Assembly: GCF_900104085.1 (NCBI RefSeq)
Contig: NZ_FNLD01000001.1
Location: forward strand, 1,594,331 to 1,658,330
DNA from: Pseudoxanthomonas sp. CF125
Lineage (GTDB): Bacteria > Pseudomonadota > Gammaproteobacteria > Xanthomonadales > Xanthomonadaceae
Direction of reading: 5' to 3'
Length of the DNA stretch: 64,000 bases
Both the position numbers and the translations under genes were made by a program. Positions 8,315 to 17,039 of the stretch are shown here, in pieces (the first letter of the stretch is position 1; every line of letters begins with the position of its first letter). The notes beneath the pieces were generated by a model. It ran no database searches and had not been told where the DNA came from. It saw only the letters and a program-made list of their open reading frames with translations.

Positions 8315-8917
8315 TCAGCGCGAGCCAGTCATCGCCTGCCAGCGAAAATATCCATGGTCGGCCATGGCCAGCATCTCATCGTCTTCATGGGTATCGCCGT
8401 AGGCGTACACCGCAGCGTATTCGTCCAGGTCGTAGCGTTTGCGGATGAGCCTGGCCTTCTCCTTTCCGACGCATTGTGCGCCCAGGTAGCGGCCGTTCAA
8501 TACGCCGTCGGCCGCGGCGAGCTGCGAACAGAGCAGTTCCAGGCCATGTTGCCTGCACCAGGGAGAAAGGTAAGCCTCCAATGATCCCGACACGACGACG
8601 ACCCGATCTCCCTGTGCCTGGTGCCAGCGGATTTTTTCCATTGCGTTGGCTCGCAATGCCCCGGCAATGATGTCCGATGCGAATGCCTCGCCGGCACGTC
8701 GAATATCTTGCTCCGCAACGCCGCGGAAACCGAAAGCCACGATGGCGGCCCTCACCGCATTGCCGGGAACCATGCCCAGCCGGTAGCCGGCCACGAGCGG
8801 CGCAAGCAAAACCTTCCCGCATGCCAGCCTGCGCGGCGTCACCGCAAAACGCATGAAATCGGGAAACATTTCGCGGGTGGTGATGGTGCCGTCGAAATCG
8901 AACAAGGCCAGGTTCAA
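8315..8917 (-). CDS. HAD-superfamily phosphatase, subfamily IB (SerB-like)
   Basis: 200 residues from a TTG start at 8917, supported by AAGGA six bases upstream. All four HAD motifs are visible: DFDGT (motif I, nucleophile Asp near residue 8), VVVSGS (motif II), GKEKARLI lysine (motif III) and YGDTHEDDEML (motif IV). The helical cap with GYRLGMVPGNAVRAA is typical of HAD-IB hydrolases that resemble phosphoserine phosphatase. Substrate unknown. Lies 13 nt downstream of the exported-protein gene on the same strand, so probably cotranscribed. Confidence 0.85.
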   Translation of the reverse strand: MNLALFDFDGTITTREMFPDFMRFAVTPRRLACGKVLLAPLVAGYRLGMVPGNAVRAAIVAFGFRGVAEQDIRRAGEAFASDIIAGALRANAMEKIRWHQAQGDRVVVVSGSLEAYLSPWCRQHGLELLCSQLAAADGVLNGRYLGAQCVGKEKARLIRKRYDLDEYAAVYAYGDTHEDDEMLAMADHGYFRWQAMTGSR

Positions 8918-8930
8918 TGCGCTTCCTTAC

Positions 8931-9899
8931 TCAAGAGACACCGGTCGCGCGCGTTCTCAGCGGCATGGATTGATTGCCCTTCTCGCCCGACGGCGCGCCG
9001 AATTCCAGACGGATTTCGCGCATGTCCTTGGGCACTTCGGGATTCATGTCTTCGGCAGGACCGCAGCCCGGAACCAGGCGGCCGCTCATCGGCATGGAAA
9101 GGAATTGCATGACGATAGCCTCCGAAGATTTCGCATCCAGCGCCTCGATCCGGTCCGCATAGGCGACGGCCGACAGCACGCCGTCCTTGTCCGTTGCCGC
9201 CAACTGGCCCGGCGCGTCCTTGATCAGCGCAGCCTTCTCCACGATGGGCGGCGGCATCCAGCAATCGCCGGTACTGCGCAGCGTCGATTCGCGCACCACC
9301 GCAGCCATGAACTTCTCCAACTGCTTTTGCGTGGCGCGCTGCGAAAGGGACTTCTCCTCCACGCTGAACCGGCCTTTGATGAAGTACAGATCGCTGACCA
9401 GCATCACCATCGCCGAATGGTAAGTCTGGCCTTCGCGCACCAGCCGCATCGACGTGGAGTACGCGGTGATTTTCTGCTTCTGCGCACCGCTGCCCTGGGT
9501 GAACACGACCGGCGCGATCGGATCGATGTCGGCGGCGCTGTAGCCAGCGGAAAGACGCAGCCCTTCCAGCGTGCTTTCCATCGCCTCGCCCAACTGTTCG
9601 TTGGTCAGTATCCCCGCAGGATAGAAATACAGATCCATCCAGCGATCCTTCTGCAGGTTGTGCATGTAGCGCACCGAGGCCCCCAATTCCTGCTGCTCGT
9701 AGAGATGCTCGCCCTGGGCCTGCCATTCGGCGATCCGCAGCGGATAGATCACGCGCGTCTCTTTCAGGAATCCGCCTAGGAAAGGCGTCTGCGTCTGGGC
9801 GCTCCCGGCATCGGGCGTCGCCGGCGTCTGGGCCATGGCCATCGGTGCGGCAAGCGCCATTAGCAGCAACAAACCAGATCGTGTGCAGGGGAAGCTCAT
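8931..9899 (-). CDS. Exported protein of unknown function
   Basis: 322 residues with a clear Sec signal (MSFPCTRSGLLLLMALAAP, cleavage after AMA-Q about residue 23). The mature part has segments such as GASVRYMHNLQKDRWMDLYF and MVMLVSDLYFIKGRFSVEEK that look mainly beta with a later helical stretch. Two cysteines (GDCWMPPP and VPGCGPAE) may pair in the periplasm. No family recognised. Cotranscribed with the HAD gene; no functional link is evident. Confidence 0.65.
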   Translation of the reverse strand: MSFPCTRSGLLLLMALAAPMAMAQTPATPDAGSAQTQTPFLGGFLKETRVIYPLRIAEWQAQGEHLYEQQELGASVRYMHNLQKDRWMDLYFYPAGILTNEQLGEAMESTLEGLRLSAGYSAADIDPIAPVVFTQGSGAQKQKITAYSTSMRLVREGQTYHSAMVMLVSDLYFIKGRFSVEEKSLSQRATQKQLEKFMAAVVRESTLRSTGDCWMPPPIVEKAALIKDAPGQLAATDKDGVLSAVAYADRIEALDAKSSEAIVMQFLSMPMSGRLVPGCGPAEDMNPEVPKDMREIRLEFGAPSGEKGNQSMPLRTRATGVS

Positions 9900-9939
9900 G
9901 CGGGCGGTCTCGAATTCGGCAGGTACGGTCGTGAACGGC

Positions 9940-12900
9940 TCAGACGCGGTTGCGGGGTTGCAACATGGCGCGCTCGATGGTGGTGGCCAACAGATCGCCG
10001 GTCACCGGCTTGCGCAGAAAGCCATCGAAACCCGCCGCCTGCGCCAGGGGCTCGGCTTCCGCGTCGGCGCGTGCGGTGACTGCGATCAACGGCGCATCGA
10101 ACGATTGGGCGCGCAACTGGCGAGCGAGGGCCAGCCCGTCCAAACCCGGCAGGTCCAGATCCAGCAGCGCGACATCGAACGCCTGCGCCACCGTTTGCGT
10201 CAGCGCCGCCAGACCGTGCGCGGCATGGCTGACCTGGTGGCCGCGCGCGCGCAGCAGGCCGGCGATCACTTCAGCCACGGTGGCATCGTCCTCGACCAGC
10301 AGGATGCGCAGCGACGGCAGGGGCGCCGAAGGATCGGCGCGGGGCTGTCGGGGCAGTTCGGCGGCCGTGGCCAGCGGCAATTCCACGATGAAGCAAGTGC
10401 CCTGCCCCGGCGTGCTTTCCACGCTGATGCGCCCGCCCATGGCTACGGCGAGCTCCTGGCAGATAGCCAGTCCCAGGCCGCTGCCGCCGTAGCGCGCCGC
10501 GGTGCGCGCGCCTTCGGCCTGTTCGAAACGCTGGAACAGGCGGGTTTGTTGCTCCTCGCTGATGCCGGGACCGGTATCGCCGATCGCGAAACGTATCCCC
10601 TGCGGCAGGCAAGGCGAAACGCGCAAAGTCACTCCGCCTTTCTCGGTGAATTTGATCGCGTTGCCCAGCAGGTTGAGCAGGATCTGCCGTACCCGCATCG
10701 GATCGCCCTGCAGCGCCGCCGGCACGCTGGCCGATACTTCATCTGAAAAGCTGAGGCCGTGTTGCTCGGCCAGCGGCGCGGTCAATCCCGCCACTTCGTC
10801 CACCAGCGCGCGCACGTCGAAATCCTGCTGCTGCAACTCCAGCTTGCCGGCCTCGATGCGCGCGATATCCAACGCGTCGTTGACCAGGCGCAACAGATGC
10901 GTGCCGGCATTTTGGATGGCATGGGTGTAGCCGCGCTGTTTCTGGTCCAGCGGCGTGGCCAGCAGCAGTTCGCTCATGCCCAGCACGCCGGTCATCGGCG
11001 TGCGCACCTCGTGGCCCAGCGTGGCCAGGAAGCGGGTCTTGGCCAGCGATGCCTGTTCGGCCAGGTCGCGCTTGTGCTCGGCCAGCTGCCAAGCGTTGCG
11101 TCGGCGCAGGCGTCGCCGGTACAGCGCGCCGGCGACGCCCAGCAACAGCAGACCCAGCACTACGAACGAAGCGATTCCCCATTTGCTGCGCCACCAGGGA
11201 GGCGATACCTCGAAGTGCAGCGTGCGTACGGCCGAAGCGTTGCCTGCATCGTCGAAGGCCTGCATGCGCAACACGTAGTCGCCCGGCGACAAAGTGGAGA
11301 ACGCGCGCTCGCCGCTGGCGCCCTGGTCCACCCAATCCTTGTCGAAGCCTTCCAGCAGCGAGCGATAGCGGTTGACCAGCGGGTCGTCGAAGGAAAGCAG
11401 CCGTGCGCTGATCTGCAATTCGTGATCGCCCGGCTGCAAAGCAAACCCGCCCGCGACCGGCAGCGCGACGACTCCGTCGTCGCGGCTGACCTGCAACGCA
11501 TCCAGCACCAGATGCGGAGTGACCGGCGCCGGGTCGGGCAGGCGCGTATCCAGCAGCATCACCGAACCGTCGGCCGCGCTTCCCGCCAACACACCGTCGC
11601 GGGTGATCAACAGGGCGCGGTCGTTGAATTCCTGGCTGAGCAGACCGTCGCGCGCGCCGTAATTGCGCACCTGGCCGGTCCGTGGATCGAAACGGAAAAG
11701 TCCTCGCCGCGTAGCCAGCCATACCCGCTTTTGCGCATCGATCTGCAAACCAGTGGATTCCAGCGCCGGCAGACCGTCCGCACTGGCGACGCGCCTTGCC
11801 AACGTCCAGCCGTCGGAAGCGTCGCGATGCCAGGCCTCCAGTCCGGACAAGCGATGCAGCCAGAGACGGTCCGGATTCTCGAACACGAAACCGAACACAC
11901 GCTGTTCGCCGAACGCAGGCAGAGCGACGAACCTGCGTTGCGTCGATTGCCAACGCCGCAGGCCCTTCGCGCCCGCCAGCCACATCGCGCCGTCGGGTGC
12001 GCGCGCCATCGCTTCCACGTCCGACTGCGGCGAACCGTCCGCATCCACCGGGATGGTGTCCAGCACCTTGCCGGTATAGAGGTCGCGGCGCTGCACGCTG
12101 CCCATCTGCGTGGACAGCCACAGTCCATCGGGCGCTTCCACCAGCCAGTCCACCGTGCTCTCGTCGGGGTGGGCGTCGTGCGCGGCGTCGGTCTCCCAGC
12201 TGCGCATTTCATGGGTCTTCAGGTCGATCCGCATCAACCCCTTGCGGTAGCCCAGCCACAGGCGGCCCTTGCTGTCTTCCAGCGCCGAAATGAGCCGGAT
12301 GTCCTTCAACTGCTCTTCGTACAGCCCCAACGGCGTGATTTCGCCGGTGCGGGTGTTGAGGCGTTCCACTTTGCCGATCGTGCTGACCAGCCAGATATGG
12401 TCTGCGCCGGCGGCGGAAAGACCGCGATAAACGCCCCCGGCAAGCCCTTGCGCGCGCGAGAAAGCGGCGATGCGCCGCCAATCCGAACGCAAATAAGCCA
12501 ACCCCTTGGTCGGCACGGGCACCCACATGCCCCCATCGGGCTGCAGCAGTGCGGTCTGCACCACGCGCCCGATGCCGGCGCCGAGATCGTCGTGGACGAC
12601 CGGCGAGGGAGCGCCGTTGCCTTCGGTGCGCCACAGGCCGCCCTGGCTGGCCAGCCAGTATTCGCCGCTGCCGTCGCTCAATATCGTCATCACCGCGTTG
12701 GGGCGGGCGAACATCGGCGACCACTCCGGCGTCTGCCAGCGGCCGTCGGCGCGCCACTGGAAAACGCCTTCGGAAGTGCCGACCCATTGCGTGTCGCCGA
12801 TGCGGGTAACCGAATAGACGATCAGGTCTTCGCCGGCCGGCGTCGCGACCCGGTGCACGGCCTTGCCGTCGAAACGGGCCAATCCGTTCATCGTGCCTAT

Positions 12901-13470
12901 CCACAGGCCGCCGTTCTGGTCGAAGGAAAGCGACAGCACGGTGTCCGACGGCAGTCCGTCGGGCGAGTTCTCGTCGGCGCGGAAACCAGTAATTACTCCT
13001 TGCGGCGATAGCCGATGCAGGCCGCCGCCGAAGGTACCGAACCACAACTCCTTACCCTGGCTGGCGATGGTGAACACATCGTCGCTGCCCATTTCCGGAT
13101 GGTCGGCCATGCGGTAATGGCGGAAACCCTTGCGGTCGGCTCCCATCACGCTCAAGCCGCCGTTTTCGGTAGCCACCCAAATGCGGTCGTCGCTGTCGAT
13201 GTGCAGCGCCTGCACGAGGTTGCCGGGCAACGAAGCAGGGTCCTCGGGATCGTGCCGCCATATTTGGAAACCCACCCCGTCGTAGCGTGCCAGGCCGTCC
13301 CAGGTGGCGATCCACAGATAGCCTTGGCGATCCCGCGCCAGCGCCGGGATGGTGGTGGCGGGCAGGCCGTCGGCCGAGCTCAGCAACCGGAAACGCGGGA
13401 TCTCTGGCACGGCCGCCTGCGCGGCGGCGCACAACATGATCAGTCCCAGCAACCAGACGCACCGCCTCAT
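9940..13470 (-). CDS. Hybrid two-component sensor kinase with periplasmic beta-propeller
   Basis: 1176 residues. Signal/anchor MRRCVWLLGLIMLCAAAQA, then many Reg_prop repeats (DRQGYLWIATWDGLARYDG, NGGLWIGTMNGLARFDG and others, residues about 30-650), a Y_Y_Y domain, and one membrane helix (WGIASFVVLGLLLLGVAGAL). The cytoplasmic part has HisKA with His820 in ATLGHEVRTPM, the N box LLNLLGNAIKF (Asn937), G boxes GDTGPGI and GGSGLGLAI, and a receiver with phospho-acceptor Asp1104 (LLDLDLPG) and Lys1154. Bacteroidetes-type propeller kinases often sense saccharides; ligand here unknown. No transcription-factor output domain or partner regulator adjoins it. Confidence 0.92.
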   Translation of the reverse strand: MRRCVWLLGLIMLCAAAQAAVPEIPRFRLLSSADGLPATTIPALARDRQGYLWIATWDGLARYDGVGFQIWRHDPEDPASLPGNLVQALHIDSDDRIWVATENGGLSVMGADRKGFRHYRMADHPEMGSDDVFTIASQGKELWFGTFGGGLHRLSPQGVITGFRADENSPDGLPSDTVLSLSFDQNGGLWIGTMNGLARFDGKAVHRVATPAGEDLIVYSVTRIGDTQWVGTSEGVFQWRADGRWQTPEWSPMFARPNAVMTILSDGSGEYWLASQGGLWRTEGNGAPSPVVHDDLGAGIGRVVQTALLQPDGGMWVPVPTKGLAYLRSDWRRIAAFSRAQGLAGGVYRGLSAAGADHIWLVSTIGKVERLNTRTGEITPLGLYEEQLKDIRLISALEDSKGRLWLGYRKGLMRIDLKTHEMRSWETDAAHDAHPDESTVDWLVEAPDGLWLSTQMGSVQRRDLYTGKVLDTIPVDADGSPQSDVEAMARAPDGAMWLAGAKGLRRWQSTQRRFVALPAFGEQRVFGFVFENPDRLWLHRLSGLEAWHRDASDGWTLARRVASADGLPALESTGLQIDAQKRVWLATRRGLFRFDPRTGQVRNYGARDGLLSQEFNDRALLITRDGVLAGSAADGSVMLLDTRLPDPAPVTPHLVLDALQVSRDDGVVALPVAGGFALQPGDHELQISARLLSFDDPLVNRYRSLLEGFDKDWVDQGASGERAFSTLSPGDYVLRMQAFDDAGNASAVRTLHFEVSPPWWRSKWGIASFVVLGLLLLGVAGALYRRRLRRRNAWQLAEHKRDLAEQASLAKTRFLATLGHEVRTPMTGVLGMSELLLATPLDQKQRGYTHAIQNAGTHLLRLVNDALDIARIEAGKLELQQQDFDVRALVDEVAGLTAPLAEQHGLSFSDEVSASVPAALQGDPMRVRQILLNLLGNAIKFTEKGGVTLRVSPCLPQGIRFAIGDTGPGISEEQQTRLFQRFEQAEGARTAARYGGSGLGLAICQELAVAMGGRISVESTPGQGTCFIVELPLATAAELPRQPRADPSAPLPSLRILLVEDDATVAEVIAGLLRARGHQVSHAAHGLAALTQTVAQAFDVALLDLDLPGLDGLALARQLRAQSFDAPLIAVTARADAEAEPLAQAAGFDGFLRKPVTGDLLATTIERAMLQPRNRV

Positions 13471-13511
13471 TCCCTACCCCATTTGACCTGCTTCCCTGTC
13501 CGGGCAGCATC

Positions 13512-13566
13512 GCAACGGACCGTTGCATGTGCAAGCGGCGTATCTTCAGCGGCACCCACCTAGAAT
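13512..13566 (+). promoter_or_regulatory. Palindrome GCAACG-gac-CGTTGC and -10-like TAGAAT upstream of yceI
   Basis: A perfect 6-bp-arm palindrome (13512-13526) lies in the 105-nt divergent gap between the hybrid kinase and the YceI gene. TAGAAT (13561-13566) sits nine bases before the YceI ATG with no Shine-Dalgarno between. An operator plus near-leaderless promoter is plausible but unproven. Confidence 0.35.
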
Positions 13567-13575
13567 CCCGGGCCT

Positions 13576-14274
13576 ATGAACCCGAGCCTTCCCCTTGGCC
13601 TCGCCCTCTTGCTGATGCCGCTGACCGCCTTGCCGGCGCAGGCAGCGAGCGCGGCGTACGAACTGGACCCGGTACATACCCGGGTCATGATCGCAGTCGA
13701 ACACGCCGGCTTTTCCAAGGCCATCGGCACAGTGTCCGGCAGCAGCGGCCATCTGCAATTCGATCCGGAGGACTGGACCACGGCCAAGCTTGAAGTCAGC
13801 GTTCCCTTGCAGCGGCTGGACCTGGGCGATGAGAAGTGGAACCAGGCCGTGCTGGCGCGCAACCTGCTGGACGTGGGGCAATTCCCGACCGCAAACTTCG
13901 TGTCGACCCGCATCGAACCCATCGACCCTCAGCACGCCTCTGTATACGGCACGCTGACCCTGCATGGAGTCGCCAAGGAAGTGAAGCTGGAAGTGACCCT
14001 CAATGCGCTCAAGCGCCATCCGCTGCCGCCATTCCGGCGCACGGCGGGATTTTCCGCCACCGCCACGCTCAGCCGCGCGGAATTCGGCGTCGATGCCTGG
14101 AAGTCGGTCATCGGCGACAGTGTGGAATTGCGCCTGGAAGTGGAGGCCACGCGTACACGCAAAGACGCCGACGACAGCGACCAGCACGAGGGAGAACAGC
14201 GCGACATAGAACAGCAAAACGAAGAACAACAGCCCGCCACGCCCACCCCGACCACGGAGCCAGCCAAGCCATGA
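13576..14274 (+). CDS. YceI-family periplasmic lipid/quinone-binding protein (long C-terminal tail)
   Basis: 232 residues. Signal peptide to AQA (residues 1-23), then the YceI lipocalin-like barrel: YELDPVHTRVMIAVEHAGFSKAIG, FDPEDWTTAKLEVSVPL, NLLDVGQFPTANFVS, GTLTLHGVAKEVKLEV and ATATLSRAEFGVDAW. YceI proteins bind polyisoprenoids such as ubiquinone tails in the periplasm. The last 40 residues (DADDSDQHEGEQRDIEQQNE and PATPTPTTEPAKP) are a charged, Pro/Thr-rich extension unusual for the family. Overlaps the cytochrome b561 start by 4 nt. Confidence 0.9.
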   Translation: MNPSLPLGLALLLMPLTALPAQAASAAYELDPVHTRVMIAVEHAGFSKAIGTVSGSSGHLQFDPEDWTTAKLEVSVPLQRLDLGDEKWNQAVLARNLLDVGQFPTANFVSTRIEPIDPQHASVYGTLTLHGVAKEVKLEVTLNALKRHPLPPFRRTAGFSATATLSRAEFGVDAWKSVIGDSVELRLEVEATRTRKDADDSDQHEGEQRDIEQQNEEQQPATPTPTTEPAKP

Positions 14275-14900
14275 CCATGAAGAACACCGCTGACCGCTGG
14301 GGTCCGGTAAGCCAGGCCTTTCACTGGCTGATCGTGCTGCTGATCCTATGCCTGGCCATCGTCGGCCTGACCATGGGCGAACTGCCGAAGACGCCGAAGT
14401 ATTTTTGGGTCTACACCGCGCACAAATCGACGGGCATCACCGTGTTGGCGCTGGTGTTGGCGCGCTTGGCCTGGCTCCTTTACGCGGGCAAGCCCGATCC
14501 GGTGCCGGGCACTCCGACCTGGCAGAAGCGCATCGCCAACGTGACCCACTGGCTGCTGTACGCGCTGATCCTGGCCATGCCGATTTCGGGCTGGCTGTAC
14601 GACTCGGCCAGCGGTCTGCGCCCGTTCCGCTGGTTCGGCCTGTTCGACATGCCCAAGCTGAGCCCGCCGGACGAAACGCTGCGCAATCTTTCCCACGAAG
14701 TGCACGAACTGGGGTTCTGGGTGCTGGTGGCGCTGGTCGCCGCGCACGCCGGCGCAGCCTTCTACCACCACTATTTCCAGCGCGACGCCACCCTGCTGCG
14801 CATGTTGCCGCGGCGTTCACCCCGCATGGTCGATAACACCCCCGCCGCTCCCGCCATTCCCGTCGCCAATCTCCCCGAGGAACCTCCGCATGTCCCGTAA
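14271..14900 (+). CDS. Cytochrome b561 family membrane protein
   Basis: 209 residues, four transmembrane helices: FHWLIVLLILCLAIVGLTMG, HKSTGITVLALVLARLAWLL, THWLLYALILAMPISGWLY and LGFWVLVALVAAHAGAAFYH. Conserved histidines (FHW, AHKSTG, THW, VAAHAGAAFYHH) provide two b-heme ligand pairs. Such proteins move electrons from the quinone pool to the periplasm. The start lies in ATGA shared with the preceding YceI stop, and the gene overlaps the next YceI gene by 11 nt, so all three form one operon, like E. coli yceJ-yceI. Confidence 0.9.
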   Translation: MTMKNTADRWGPVSQAFHWLIVLLILCLAIVGLTMGELPKTPKYFWVYTAHKSTGITVLALVLARLAWLLYAGKPDPVPGTPTWQKRIANVTHWLLYALILAMPISGWLYDSASGLRPFRWFGLFDMPKLSPPDETLRNLSHEVHELGFWVLVALVAAHAGAAFYHHYFQRDATLLRMLPRRSPRMVDNTPAAPAIPVANLPEEPPHVP

Positions 14901-15465
14901 TTTCAGTACTCCCGCGCTGACCGCCGCCGCGCTGGTGGCCACGATGGTCGCCGCCCCCGCCGCGTTCGCCGCCGACTACGTGCAGGCGCCAGGCTCGACC
15001 CTGGTATTCGCCAGCAAGTACGACGGCGAAGTGTTCACCGGCAAGTTCGCCAGCTTCACCACCACGCTGAGTTTCGACCCGGCCAAGCTGGCGACCTCGA
15101 AACTGGACGTGGTGATTCCGCTGGCCGGCACCAGCACCGGCAATGGCGACCGCGATTCCACGCTGTCCGGCGCCGATTTCTTCAACGTCGCCAAGTTCGC
15201 CCAAGCCCGGTACACGGCCACCAAGTTCCGCTCGCTGGGCGGCAACCAGTACGCGGCCGACGGCAATCTGAGCCTGCGCGGGGTCAGCAAACCGGTCACG
15301 CTGACCTTCACCTGGACCCCGGGCGCGCAACCGGTGTTGAGCGGCAAGGCCACGGTCAAGCGCCTGGACTTCGGCGTGGGCGGCGGCGACGACTGGGCCG
15401 ATACCAAGACCATTCCCAACGAGGTGGCGGTGAGTACGAAGGTCGTGTTCAAGCCTGCGAAGTAA
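14890..15465 (+). CDS. YceI-family periplasmic protein
   Basis: 191 residues with signal peptide (cleavage after AFA, about residue 27), then ADYVQAPGSTLVFASKYDGE, FDPAKLATSKLDVVIPL, DFFNVAKFAQARYTATKF, GNLSLRGVSKPVTLTFTW and KRLDFGVGGGDDWADT, a complete YceI barrel that ends KVVFKPAK like canonical members. Closer to the E. coli YceI pattern than the upstream paralogue, and lacks its acidic tail. Expected to bind an isoprenoid quinone or similar lipid and to work with the b561 protein. Confidence 0.92.
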   Translation: MSRNFSTPALTAAALVATMVAAPAAFAADYVQAPGSTLVFASKYDGEVFTGKFASFTTTLSFDPAKLATSKLDVVIPLAGTSTGNGDRDSTLSGADFFNVAKFAQARYTATKFRSLGGNQYAADGNLSLRGVSKPVTLTFTWTPGAQPVLSGKATVKRLDFGVGGGDDWADTKTIPNEVAVSTKVVFKPAK

Positions 15466-15487
15466 AGCCCGACGAAACAACAGGCGC

Positions 15488-16435
15488 ATGAACGGCACGC
15501 GCAAGCGCAATGCCGTCCTCAAAGGGGCGGCATTGTTTTTTGTTTTGCTTGGATTGTCCGGACTTGCCTTCAGCTACTGGGTGGGTGGCCAGCTGGTGGC
15601 TCCGCGCCCTGCGACCGTCGGCCCACCCCCTGCGGACTTGCACGCCGAACCCGTGCTGATCGATGGCAAGCCAAGGCCGATACATGGCTGGTGGATCACG
15701 GGCGATGCCGATAAAGGGTCGGTTTTGTTATTGCATGGTATTCGCGCCAATCGCACCGCGATGATCGGGCGCGCGAGGATGCTCGCCAAGCATGGCTACT
15801 CAGTGCTGTTGATCGATCTGCAGGCGCATGGAGAGAGCTCTGGCGACGCGATAACCCTGGGTTTGCGCGAATCGGCAGGCGTGCAATCGGCACGCGAATG
15901 GATAGGCGGCAGGCGTCCGGGCGGACCCATCGGCGCCATCGGCGTATCGCTTGGCGGCGCATCGATCTTGCTGGGCCCTTCCCCGAGCGGATTCGATGCG
16001 GTCGTGCTGGAAGCCGTCTATCCGGATGCGCGACAGGCACTGCGGAACCGCATGGCGATGCGTTTCGGGCCTGGCGCTCCGTTGCTGAGCAAATTGCTGG
16101 AGGTACAAGTCAAACCGCGACTGGGAATTTCGGTGGATCGGCTGCGGCCCATAAACCACATCGGCGCGATCGGCGCGCCCGTGATGATCATCGCCGGCGG
16201 CAGGGACCAGCACACCACGCCTACCGAATCGGCGGCGCTATTCGCCAGCGCCCGATATCCCAAGGAATACTGGCTGCTTCCGCAGGCCGCGCATCAGGAT
16301 TTCCAGAACCTCGATCCTGCAGGCTACGAAGCCCGCGTGCTCGGATTCCTGCAACGCCACCTCACCGGCCGTGCAACGTCCACCGGGATCACCGCGGCTC
16401 ATCCTCCAGTTGCGCCGGCGCAAGCCGGTAGCTGA
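15488..16435 (+). CDS. Membrane-anchored alpha/beta hydrolase
   Basis: 315 residues. One N-terminal membrane segment (LKGAALFFVLLGLSGLAFSY, about 11-30), then an alpha/beta hydrolase fold: LLLHGIRANRTAM (oxyanion region), the nucleophile elbow GVSLGGAS, the acid in GGRDQHT and the histidine in QAAHQDFQ. Resembles the BAAT/dienelactone-hydrolase-like esterases facing the periplasm. Substrate unknown. Follows the YceI operon by 22 nt on the same strand. Its last 47 nt overlap the convergent monoheme gene. Confidence 0.8.
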   Translation: MNGTRKRNAVLKGAALFFVLLGLSGLAFSYWVGGQLVAPRPATVGPPPADLHAEPVLIDGKPRPIHGWWITGDADKGSVLLLHGIRANRTAMIGRARMLAKHGYSVLLIDLQAHGESSGDAITLGLRESAGVQSAREWIGGRRPGGPIGAIGVSLGGASILLGPSPSGFDAVVLEAVYPDARQALRNRMAMRFGPGAPLLSKLLEVQVKPRLGISVDRLRPINHIGAIGAPVMIIAGGRDQHTTPTESAALFASARYPKEYWLLPQAAHQDFQNLDPAGYEARVLGFLQRHLTGRATSTGITAAHPPVAPAQAGS

Positions 16436-16946
16436 GCGCACCCAGCAACTCGCCCGCCTGCTTGTCGCGGTGGCAGCCCAGGCAGTGGGAACGTGCGCGG
16501 ATCGGCCCTATCACGCGCAGTCCTCCGCTTTCAGGGGTGAATACGATTTCTTCGCCGCGGGCCAAAGCAAGCAACGCCTGCGCTTCTCCCGCATTCGTTT
16601 CGCGCGCGTACTTGTCGACAAGCTTCGGACCGTTTTCGCCATGCTCGAACCCCTTGAACACCGAGCTGTAGACCACCGGCGGATCGTGCCTGGCGATACC
16701 TATCAACTGCACATCGCCGATCCTCAGCTTGTTGTCGCCGACGGGGTCGTAATTCCAGCGCAACCGCATCATCGGCGTCAGCCGACTTTCTCCGAAACCC
16801 TCGCTCACCACGAACGCTTCCACATAGTCGGCATGCATGCGCTGCAGCGCCGATCGCAGATCCACGGACACAGGAGAAGGCGCCTGCGCCGACAACGGCA
16901 GAGCGACGAGCGCCGTCAATCCGAGTCCCATGGCCAGTCTTTTCAT
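16389..16946 (-). CDS. Periplasmic monoheme c-type protein (DUF3365/Tll0287-like)
   Basis: 185 residues from the ATG at 16946; an extra in-frame ATG at 16967 adds seven residues before the signal. Signal peptide MKRLAMGLGLTALVALPLSA, cleavage near AQA. One CxxCH heme motif, SHCLGCHRDKQAGELLGALS, close to the C-terminus, preceded by TPESGGLRVIGPIRA, an arrangement like the c-heme sensor-type DUF3365 proteins. A redox or gas-sensing role is inference. The final 47 nt overlap the hydrolase gene tail to tail. Confidence 0.65.
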   Translation of the reverse strand: MKRLAMGLGLTALVALPLSAQAPSPVSVDLRSALQRMHADYVEAFVVSEGFGESRLTPMMRLRWNYDPVGDNKLRIGDVQLIGIARHDPPVVYSSVFKGFEHGENGPKLVDKYARETNAGEAQALLALARGEEIVFTPESGGLRVIGPIRARSHCLGCHRDKQAGELLGALSYRLAPAQLEDEPR

Positions 16947-17039
16947 CCCGGTTTCCGTTCTTTGCACCGATTACCGGAGCCTAACCGGATTGCGGCCTCT
17001 CCCACTGCGTCCCGATGCCGCCGTTTCGCTGGCCGACAG

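Noticed and set aside
10759-13011. Open plus-strand frame of about 750 codons
   Set aside because: Antisense shadow of the hybrid sensor kinase.
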